Shown: piece by piece, positions 12,001-15,693 of the stretch | Position numbering within the stretch: the first letter of the stretch is position 1 | Layout: each line of letters starts with the position of its first letter | Assembly: GCA_035362115.1 (NCBI GenBank) | Contig: DAOSDD010000024.1 | Location: 1-28,167, forward strand | Source: DUMC01 sp035362115 | GTDB taxonomy: Bacteria; Bacillota; Clostridia; Acetivibrionales; DUMC01 | DNA: 28,167 nt | Direction: 5' to 3' | The notes under the pieces: generated by a model | Told to the model about the DNA's origin: nothing | Seen by the model: only the letters and a program-made list of their open reading frames with translations | The model's database searches: none | Made by a program: the position numbers and the translations under genes

Positions 12001-12179
12001 ATGTGTCCGATCTGTCAAAATTTGGTGATGTTGGTAAGATTGCGGCATACGCAAAAGAAAGCATAGCTAATCTTGTAAATGAAGGAATTATACTGGGAAG
12101 CAATAGTAATATTAACCCTCTTGGGAATGCATTAAGAGCTGAAATTGCAGTAGTTATTTACAGGATTTACTACAAGTAG
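3..12179 (+). CDS. Giant SLH-anchored multidomain surface protein (5' end outside window)
   Basis: The frame is open from the first bases of the window, so the true start lies upstream; 4058 codons are visible before TAG. From the N terminus there are large beta-rich modules interleaved with carboxypeptidase-regulatory/CNA-B-like repeats of about 90 residues. Each of those starts with a strand like 'SGTV' or 'TGSV' and carries 'GGLxPGxY'-type turns. They begin near nt 820, 1110, 1400, 1670, 3215, 3500, 3765, 4050, 5635 and 5920. From nt 6260 to 10830 about a dozen Ig-like modules follow, with junctions of the 'FTIDKTxP' type. A Thr/Pro-rich linker (nt 10840-10980), a domain common before SLH motifs (nt 10990-11640), and three SLH motifs (from nt 11640, 11820 and 12010; ITRAD, ITRQD, LRAE) close the protein. 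SLH motifs normally bind pyruvylated secondary wall polymer. No enzymatic domain is evident; adhesion or a structural role is inference. No frameshift is seen. Confidence 0.93.
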   Translation, partial: KQPPAWGTDQVKVKVTAEGYEHTYPVTEFFSDLIFPNTDGTITVGIPAMSYAAEGRRAVEVFKGEVVIARTGFNVGDSKIMYANSHEYWNEVAIGGEYLENYLNSNPKAEVWLNGEKIASSISYRFMGELLFRFPTSFEPGANYRIKVFVNDDEKTEAEGFPFSVAPRLDLDNPIVSIAEGNCTLIIKESSYAEYGWQSDDAITVHVHGPEFYKRFETTGGNLTVNNDTVVFTLKDGFGNNLSLITGEYNVDVDKDGAKIGYGEFIVVQNDGDAIKGSVNNPDGSAADGGYADIHKVDQGWGTRIILGHDGKFYIRKERLKGTGDYEFIAIPSSSSQYASSSRVVTLDENGDIKDKDGSILNTVDITLNKAQVSGTVYVYSGGDKANGGRVDIHEVYDNNNWKWITGEDIASDGTYKIGGLKPNTKYQIVAIPPREIDYLHSDTVEIITDDSASFPTPVDLSFTKPQIRGIARDDGNELLNSGQYYINARSLYYHGSYKTKTGDNGIFMIGGLAPGEYMISIEPESNSIYVRSEEIKVVIDQNGIASPSSIELKLAQPKLTGSVIDKDGNTLSSDGYVEVYKGTWKNMQFISSVRVDINGTFRIGGIPDGDYYIRAIVNYGSEKFSSNSSSVFTPIKLGTTETVNLQLTDRSVPRIRWIMDTGVGSGFVNLHMYNLAGKTKDAFAAEILDAEGSSLTPSIQIPAENINITWVDEFSDEAGLEIYSESIKNLKAGKYKLKLSYNGVEISSDSPLQNEFIVLYYMDVSPKGALPSTAPGMLLKLFVNDGKGGKVSGIWKEGDTLSAKLITSNGVEYHNTIPCTINTDDTISINLPTDITLPDGWNYIEIYNKINTESILLGKADFVVGTPAIRRVQDANEGDNNVNVEGDYLAVYEKQGVSGEILDLTGKVLWTSAYVNFAWERLEFRFDDLQLPAGNFKFRIKDGTTVIGENSFNVVPQLICTPRVVPDQSAATLTVKNSSSLSEFKWSSNDSITDFRVYIGNSGPWFDIDSGNGLSFADDGSGNLIINISAENMQKLSFGEGKAQIDVYKNHGEADFRKIGFARFVLGYDIISGTVKNLENEPMPGVRVNIENISEYDRRGFSVFTDGEGKFNISKSDMPWPGDEIPTGDYSFVVMAPKGSSYGSAITKVNIDPAVTNNVILALPPAQITGTVKAGSENATGSRVEVLKPIDDRKWEYLYYIDVNSDGTFSFGGLDAGTYFIVAHAPEGLLFLHSPAEEVVIGDTVQDITVNLSPVQVVGAAWDAKGNLLEGYEYYLRVRSLEPEKGENDNGKWRTEYGKYYLGGLKPGSYAINMQPNRDSLYTQSLEEIFTVNPDGTVSREVIDLKFTNPKVIGAVRYIKDQEMLPLTEGYVDIFKGTWQNMHYITTVELDENGKFRIGGIPGGKYYIRAAIWDESPLRQDYSQSFMKEIIISDDIPETPEEIEEPLMLMDKTPRIRVVYDAMTGDDNLRLRMVNASKLVNTSGVVSGLTAEIMDQYGNPLANPIEISNPGNFSIDNRTWDFNKDEADILIRLSGNLNLKPGNYNLKLIYNEGTGYKQVVNETPFINGFNGFRILYWLHVNPYGVLPGTASLGKIIEISADGDSSQYPWNTGDSDKLIIKLTTEDETEYTLPCSIDANNIIKAELTSPPIPSEGLAKGRYRITVYKDEVLLGVSELHASEPYINGIFDSCEENDFITLYGINLITYEENDIVGKVYRISDATPVVTSSKVDFNWGHLNISLNNTRLIPGDYRLELYVDGAEIALPEDGIFTVANLLRATPSYLLTGNTSGKTVTLDAAEGITPWEIGDKLFISISCDNYGNEEYGPISVTAESVSSITFTMPDIVNEGHCSIFVYNENDPDHIKYIGYAHFEILEQTQLTGTIKDFAENPVPYSSVLVFRTDEKTGEHWVMRFDADGEGNYAVYGIEPGEYTVFAIPPAGKVLFESDSLELVINDDMTGTIPSPCDFILPEARVISGTISIPESVTENRYIHVHAFTDKGTPDEADDIGTGSEVLIPAGETSVLYAINVPVGYSYRVQYFADPGYGYENGGFYSENGTVFDYYQATLLDLTTSGKSGIDLYVSKALAPSIVKAEAIEDGTAIKLYFSKPLDMMTLPSAPAGFTIKVSSDVYEISSVTANEKENELTLELDNYKIFKDYTNITLTYGKEAGVKSYDGMLLESITTDEPVSISNLSNRVLSIVTGFANGALLNKDARISVSTSEEAKIILKENESILVSGETSVTGTISSEGSHAITISVDGRKNDITITFTIDKTPPDIAILNCDNTVVINNHDGVTPTIEFSSDCVAASKVVTLNGQAYDGSTIKRAGEYILKASARDEAGNVRTVSKEFKIIWDTGAPVIVVSGVENGKIYQDTSIGISLARDAGIPQEYSNEANYYYKGSLKLPDGKVQTFDNNSIPSVTDKGAYRLEILAVNPSYTDITSKKIIEFTIDKDIPKTEIGNLIHNHIYNTEVTPLISFTDDVASQQTLIANATVTLTKGDLPVKNYHIGDTITADGVYTLTAETKDAFGHESEVKSVTFTIDRTKPVITTFGVLNGYTYKDQDVTVTIKTNEGTLTVICNGNTIMPDGNGQLPTFKGEEDKLTVYKLYAEAKDEAGNISGQELSFTIDRLAVNIKVNGISDGMLINYSPDITFTTFEGMNEKTGTAAEIDGIAFAGGSYTKEGSHTMVLSYTSGGNTYTKSINFIIDKTVPAISYNNILKNNDAATSVIYTKTGDSIKVRANISDTNGISEAYFSIGTAAAAIPMKYVEGSGYYEGEFFVGSGNYTEMDIIITAKDKAGNSASPKHSNVKVIIDNTKPVVSIKTDPAIADGRNGIFKSENMKITLTAGTTETIYYNFNNNPGSAAGTIQLSPAQGTNILVYKAQDPAENMSDEKIYIFEYDSIRPSDVILSDLTPETSLVNTETVGITGSVDNEGGKAGSKVLLKKANTGEVVASANIKADNTFVMDGIRLVEGLNSFTLTAMDLAGNESSTPTAISRTLDSTAPIIKVDKVDDIHYTISANEDVTLIVVKFNGIVIDKAKIIVDPANARKYTVETPDPVEGTNTLNASAADTAGNIGHGSYTSTYIPANTSQTDVQLNDNSTMDIPGTAFTTSVQMLVKTVDVDDNISYKPLGAAMNFEFVDEESRPVAPEAPLVIRNYIGAGLKGVALMHVNADGTVDRTITATVTTSNVFDMYDNDTIDSLGTFDDNDINKGTVIYIKDTGYVVFKTKTFSGYAVVQDVTAPEIVLSTSDFEINAADKSEGKMRIAGTLKKGGTGADSAEDDTTAYIMEVTIDSVVMDIGGLTEEQKGYNFNIPLDLADGTHEVEIRASDASGNASTLTRTYQVDVTPPVLTAEAATDKTNRDSVDIYISTDETSEICINGEYAGHFYGNNIIPFTLKDGSENEISVTAKDAFGNSSEAETIKVTRDSTAPSITISGVVNNAIYSTDREIVVSVTDTHDCEAVITMDGEAYIPGIYTVEGKHTLRVDAADSFGNTSSSVITFTIDKSVPFIKISGAENGGVYNSNKVIEISVENADEITVEISTDGQAAQSIPMELAGGSIPLGAYGEKHDYKITVTAKRTTAERTLISVDIITLTIDRKEPPAVTPDDDTGDTGDTGGGTIPVTPVTPVTPKPDIPENPETDTPETPEQVVPAVSEPVNGIITVEPVLTGNTANSAVTMEVIDTAFKQLKANAVGVKTIGIEVKELSDAKTYTQEIPASIMQAGSAKRNIAISMPYATVTIPGNMFTAADIGNKKTIEISVSTVDIDELAGETGKNIDKDIINAIGNKPVISLSASIDGKNVAWNNPDAPVEISIPYTPSSEELINNEHIVVWYIDGNGKVVAVPSGRYDVQTGRVTFTTTHFSKYAVSYVKKTFSDISDYSWAKKQIEVLASKGVINGKPGGVFDPGSNITRADFILLLVKALGFTAKADTNFADVKASDYYYEAVGIAKKLGITQGTGNNLFKPNEFITRQDMMVLVNRALLLQDKLSAPGNVSDLSKFGDVGKIAAYAKESIANLVNEGIILGSNSNINPLGNALRAEIAVVIYRIYYK
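10844..10873 (+). repeat. 9-bp tandem repeat in the Thr/Pro linker of the surface protein
   Basis: The unit GATACAGGT occurs three times in a row and encodes TGD-TGD-TGG. A second short repeat follows and encodes PVT three times. Both lie in the flexible linker before the C-terminal wall-binding region, and their copy number could vary by slippage without breaking the frame. Confidence 0.8.
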
Positions 12180-12196
12180 TGAAACTTAGTGCTAAT

Positions 12197-12222
12197 ACTG
12201 TGTTAGCGTTAGTTAACACAGT
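12197..12222 (+). other. Small hairpin after the surface-protein gene
   Basis: ACTGTGTTA and TAACACAGT form a 9-bp stem 18 bases after the stop codon. No T-run follows. It stands directly before a stronger terminator hairpin and may protect the transcript 3' end. Confidence 0.45.
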
Positions 12223-12226
12223 GAAA

Positions 12227-12269
12227 AATAGAGCCATAGCAAACTTAGTTTTGCTGTGGCTCTATTTGC
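12227..12269 (+). terminator. Terminator of the giant surface-protein gene
   Basis: AATAGAGCCATAGCAAA pairs with TTTTGCTGTGGCTCTATT through about 17 bp with one G-U pair, leaving a short loop. Only three T residues follow, so termination is likely but the tail is weak. Confidence 0.72.
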
Positions 12270-12325
12270 TCAAAGGTAATTTGTTTAAGGGTATAAGGAA
12301 ACAAATTCTTCTGCTGATACATACA

Positions 12326-12361
12326 AGGGTGCATTTTTTTCAAATATAGAAAATGCACCCT
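12326..12361. repeat. 12-bp perfect inverted repeat
   Basis: AGGGTGCATTTT and AAAATGCACCCT are exact reverse complements around a loop of about a dozen bases. Neither strand shows a proper T-tract after it. It could be a second processing hairpin or a protein-binding site. The rest of 12180-12669 is AT-rich DNA with a possible extended -10 (TGTTATAAT, 12398-12406) but no recognisable -35 box, and I see no gene in it. Confidence 0.5.
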
Positions 12362-12669
12362 CTATACAAAAAACATATTTATTAGTATTATCTGGTATGT
12401 TATAATTTATATATGGTATAGAATAAAAAAAATAGCAGTATAATTAATTATTTTTCTTATGCAAATATATGCAAATATAAAATAAAAGCAAAAATATACT
12501 GATTTATACATGGATGAAAAGTATGTAAAAAATGCCAACTTGGACTTGATAGTAATGATAAAATTACTGAAATTATATAGGCATCCAAAATAAATTAATA
12601 ACAAGCATATTAAATAGTTTTGATATAAGCGATTGATTAATATTGCTTGATATGAATAGGAGTTATTCT

Positions 12670-13602
12670 ATGTATAAAAAAAAGATACTTATCATTGATG
12701 ATACTGAGCTAATAGTGAAAATAATAAAAGATATCCTTGAGACTGCAGATTATAATGTTATTTCGGCAAGCAGCGGAGAAGAAGGTTTAATCAAGGTAGA
12801 ACAGGAAAAGCCTGACCTTGTTATACTGGATGTCGTTCTTCCCGGAATGGATGGCTTTCAAGTTTGCAGAATGCTGAGAAATGATGACAGGAACAACCTT
12901 ATGCCTATTATTATTCTTACGTCGCAATGTGATGAAGATGATAAGCTTACAGGACTTGAACTTGGTGCCGATGACTATATTATTAAGCCTTTTAATCCAA
13001 GAGAACTCTTAAGCAGAGTAAGAAATACACTTGTAAGAATTGATAGAAATAGATATGTTAATCCTCTTACAGGACTTCATGGAAATATTGAAATACAGAC
13101 AGAAATGAATCAAAAAATCGCCAGTAATGAAATTTTCTCTTTAATTTATGCGGATATAGATAATTTTAAAGCTTATAATGATGTATATGGTTTTGCTAAC
13201 GGAGATATAGCTATTAAACTTACAGCTGATATTTTAAACTATAATATGCGGTTATTTGGTACACCTGGTAATTTTTTAGGACACATTGGGGGAGATGATT
13301 TCATTATTATAACAATGCCGCAATGTGTTGATGACATATGCAAAGGTATTATTCACGATTTTGATATTAAGATCTTGAATCTATATAATGAAGAAGACCG
13401 AAAAAACGGTTATATAATAACTACTAACAGACGGGGAGAACCTAGGGAATTTCCAATAATGACTATTTCTATGGCTGTTGTTTCAAATGAATATAGGGAC
13501 TTCAAAACTTACTACCATATAGCTGAAGTGGCTGCAGAAATAAAAAAGGTTGTAAAATCCATGAATGGCAGTTGCTACTCTAAGGATAGGCGAAGATGTT
13601 AA
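12670..13602 (+). CDS. Response regulator with receiver and GGDEF-like (GGDDF) domain
   Basis: The ATG at 12670 is chosen because AATAGGAG lies seven bases upstream; a TTG 27 bases earlier is less likely. The product has 310 residues. Residues 4-120 are a CheY-like receiver: acidic pair in ILIIDD, phosphoacceptor Asp54 in LVILDVVLPGMDG, and the conserved Lys in IIKPF. Residues 130-300 are a GGDEF-type fold (NPLTGLHGN, then ADIDNFKAYNDVYGFANGD) whose signature at 207-211 is GGDDF. No RxxD inhibitory site is present before the signature. Active diguanylate cyclases usually read GG[DE]EF, so catalysis is uncertain; the domain may bind GTP or act as a sensor. The protein is cytoplasmic, and no partner kinase gene is in the window. 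It stands alone, 490 bases after the surface-protein gene. Confidence 0.88.
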   Translation: MYKKKILIIDDTELIVKIIKDILETADYNVISASSGEEGLIKVEQEKPDLVILDVVLPGMDGFQVCRMLRNDDRNNLMPIIILTSQCDEDDKLTGLELGADDYIIKPFNPRELLSRVRNTLVRIDRNRYVNPLTGLHGNIEIQTEMNQKIASNEIFSLIYADIDNFKAYNDVYGFANGDIAIKLTADILNYNMRLFGTPGNFLGHIGGDDFIIITMPQCVDDICKGIIHDFDIKILNLYNEEDRKNGYIITTNRRGEPREFPIMTISMAVVSNEYRDFKTYYHIAEVAAEIKKVVKSMNGSCYSKDRRRC

Positions 13603-13740
13603 TGTGAATAGATTTAATGGAAACACATATGATTCATAGCACATGTGACGAGGAATATAAAAACAGGTGCTGCAGGGGTCTGGGGTTTGCCGATTTACCA
13701 CTTGTGTTAGTATTTACCAATTTACGATTTGCGGACAGGT

Positions 13741-13769
13741 TTGACAAACTATATCAACGGGTGTATAAT
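13741..13769 (+). promoter_or_regulatory. Sigma-A promoter for the riboswitch/NlpC-P60 transcript
   Basis: TTGACA (13741-13746) and TATAAT (13764-13769) are separated by 17 bases, a full match to the vegetative consensus. Transcription would begin near 13776, about 48 bases before the aptamer. The stretch 13603-13740 shows nothing else that I recognise. Confidence 0.85.
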
Positions 13770-13822
13770 ATGCATAATATGGCACATTGCCATATAAAAC
13801 TGCATAAAAAAAACATGGTAAA

Positions 13823-14015
13823 AAAGCTGAATCCCCTTTTAGAAAAGGGGTACGGAGGAACCATACCATGGGGGGTTAATCCACTAATGTGATTCACAAT
13901 TATTTAATGTTGCTGGCAGAATAATTTATATTGCTGCCGGTGATGTAGCTAATGTGATTGAGGAAGGTGGTAGGGTGTCCTATTCCCGAACCCGTCAGCT
14001 AACTCCGGAAGCTTA
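13823..14015 (+). ncRNA. Cyclic-di-AMP riboswitch (ydaO-yuaA type)
   Basis: The conserved blocks of this class appear in order. They are AGCTGAATCCC near 13826, ACGGAGGAACC near 13852, GGGGGTTAATCC near 13870, GGTGGTAGGGTG near 13967, and CCCGAACCCGTCAGCTAACTCC near 13985. AAGCT and AGCTT close the P1 stem. A variable arm (GGCAG/CTGCC) lies between 13914 and 13940. Members of this family typically switch off wall hydrolases, osmolyte and potassium genes when c-di-AMP is high, and the gene that follows is such a hydrolase. The family and target agree strongly; the direction of control is inferred from the family. Confidence 0.92.
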
Positions 14016-14029
14016 AATAGGAGGACAGC

Positions 14030-15238
14030 ATGCACAAAGTGTACAGACTAGAGAAATTTATTAACGCAAAAATACCGTTGAGTGTTTTTGCAATGGTTCT
14101 GCTTTTTGCCCTTTTCTCACCCATTATATACGCTGAATCAGCTAAAGAGGGAATAGTAAACACAGAATGTCTGAATGTAAGACAATCCCCATGCACTTCA
14201 GCAGCAATCGCAGCCCAGCTGTTAAAGGATACTAAGATTGAAATCGATGAATTCCAGGAAGGCTGGTATAAGATTACATATGGAAATATAAAAGGGTGGG
14301 TACATGCAGATTATGTTACTACGGAACAGACAATGACGGTAACTGAAAATGCAGGTTCAAACGGTTCATCAATTAACGGAGCTTCTAATGGTGAACCTCA
14401 GAAAACGGGAGTAATTACAGCAAACGTACTCAATGTAAGGGAATCTGCGGGAACATCATCGAAAGTTGCAGCACAACTGGAAAAAGGTATGGACGTTAAT
14501 GTTATTGAAACAAATAACAGCAATAATTCGGAAACCTGGCACAAAGTAAGCTATGGCAAGATTACAGGTTGGATTTCTGGCGAGTACATATCTTTCAAGT
14601 ATGAACCCATAGATGCTGGAGTTGTAGATGTTGACGTTGCCAACGTAAGAACTGCACCGGATATTTCTTCAAAAATTGCCACGCAGATGACAAAAGGACA
14701 GAAACTGGATATCTATGCCTGGTCCGGGGAATGGTATAAGATTAAACTGCAGGATGAAAACTTTGCATGGATATTTAATGAACTTGTATCTACAAGAAAT
14801 TCTTTTGCTTCACGGGAAAGTACTGGAGCAAGAGGACAATCCAGTGTTGTAGATAGGTCTCTGGACAAGAGACAGCAAATTGTAAGCTTGGCCAAGAAAT
14901 ATTTAGGAGTTAAATATGTTTGGGGAGGGACAAGCCCAAAAGGCTTTGACTGCTCAGGTCTTGTCCAATATGTGTACAAGCAGATAGGTATTACTCTTAA
15001 CCGTGTAGCAGCTGATCAGGCAACACAGGGGACCAAAGTAAGCAGAGCTGAACTGAAACCCGGTGATCTTGTATTCTTCAATACAAGCTCAGGCAGCAGC
15101 ATAGACCATGTAGGCATTTACATCGGAGGAGGCAATTTTCTGCATGCAGCTAATGGAAGAGGTAAGGTATTAATCGATCCCCTTGACCACAGTTATTATA
15201 AAAACAGAATGATAACTGCAAGAAGGATAATAAAATAG
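14030..15238 (+). CDS. Secreted SH3b-repeat NlpC/P60 peptidoglycan hydrolase
   Basis: The 402-residue product is a cell wall endopeptidase expected to cut within peptide stems outside the membrane. AGGAGG lies five bases before the ATG. Residues 1-36 form a signal peptide: a basic start, a hydrophobic core, and cleavage probably after YAE or nearby. Three bacterial SH3 domains follow (about 43-97, 121-177, 186-247), each with the 'LNVR' or 'ANVR' strand and a 'GWxxxxY' or similar end. After a short linker, residues 285-402 are the NlpC/P60 domain with catalytic Cys308 in FDCSGLVQYVY, His360 in DHVGIYIGG, and His372 as the third polar residue. All catalytic residues are present. The c-di-AMP riboswitch directly upstream ties expression to wall and turgor signalling. 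Confidence 0.95.
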   Translation: MHKVYRLEKFINAKIPLSVFAMVLLFALFSPIIYAESAKEGIVNTECLNVRQSPCTSAAIAAQLLKDTKIEIDEFQEGWYKITYGNIKGWVHADYVTTEQTMTVTENAGSNGSSINGASNGEPQKTGVITANVLNVRESAGTSSKVAAQLEKGMDVNVIETNNSNNSETWHKVSYGKITGWISGEYISFKYEPIDAGVVDVDVANVRTAPDISSKIATQMTKGQKLDIYAWSGEWYKIKLQDENFAWIFNELVSTRNSFASRESTGARGQSSVVDRSLDKRQQIVSLAKKYLGVKYVWGGTSPKGFDCSGLVQYVYKQIGITLNRVAADQATQGTKVSRAELKPGDLVFFNTSSGSSIDHVGIYIGGGNFLHAANGRGKVLIDPLDHSYYKNRMITARRIIK

Positions 15239-15423
15239 GGCTTTAATAACTGGCAGTTTTAGTTATGTTTTCTGTAGACATTTTTTCAAATAGGACATTT
15301 GTAATTCGTAAACCTATAGAATACTAAGTGTAGACTGCAAATATTAAACAAAGGATAGAAAGCAGACTTATTATTAAATATTAATTTTAGCAATTACGCT
15401 GAAAGTAACAGCTTTTTGCAATA

Positions 15424-15449
15424 TAGCATCCCAAACCGGGATGCTTTTT
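15424..15449 (+). terminator. Rho-independent terminator
   Basis: AGCATCCC and GGGATGCT form an 8-bp stem with an AAACC loop, followed by TTTTTC. It lies 186 bases after the hydrolase stop codon and most likely ends that transcript. Confidence 0.85.
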
Positions 15450-15482
15450 CATTTGTGCTTCATTTGTGCTTTATTTGCACTT
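15446..15482 (+). repeat. Short tandem repeats (TTCATTTGTGC type)
   Basis: Three imperfect copies of an 11-base unit (CATTTGTGCTT, CATTTGTGCTT, TATTTGCACTT) follow the terminator. The interval 15239-15693 otherwise holds AT-rich DNA, a TATAAT at 15562 without a good -35 box, and a duplicated GTGCATATTTTT (15641-15672) just before comEC. Confidence 0.55.
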
Positions 15483-15693
15483 ATGAAATATTATATATGC
15501 GTTTCCTAAATATCATATGGGTATTATAAAAATTTATATGGAAATTATTATAAAAATAGTATATAATATCAAATGTTATTACAGATTTTTGGTGGAACAC
15601 AAGCTCGTTATTTTAATAGAGATATAGTTCACCTATACGCATGTGCATATTTTTGTGCATGTGCATATTTTTGAACAGGAATGGAGCTTAAAT

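Noticed and set aside
13617..13892. 91-codon plus-strand frame before the NlpC/P60 gene
   Set aside because: It runs through the promoter and into the conserved 5' blocks of the c-di-AMP riboswitch, has no good ribosome site, and its translation resembles no protein.
15643..15693. Extended N terminus of ComEC from an earlier ATG
   Set aside because: The 17 extra codons come from a duplicated GTGCATATTTTT sequence and would put a charged, repetitive tail before the normal membrane start.
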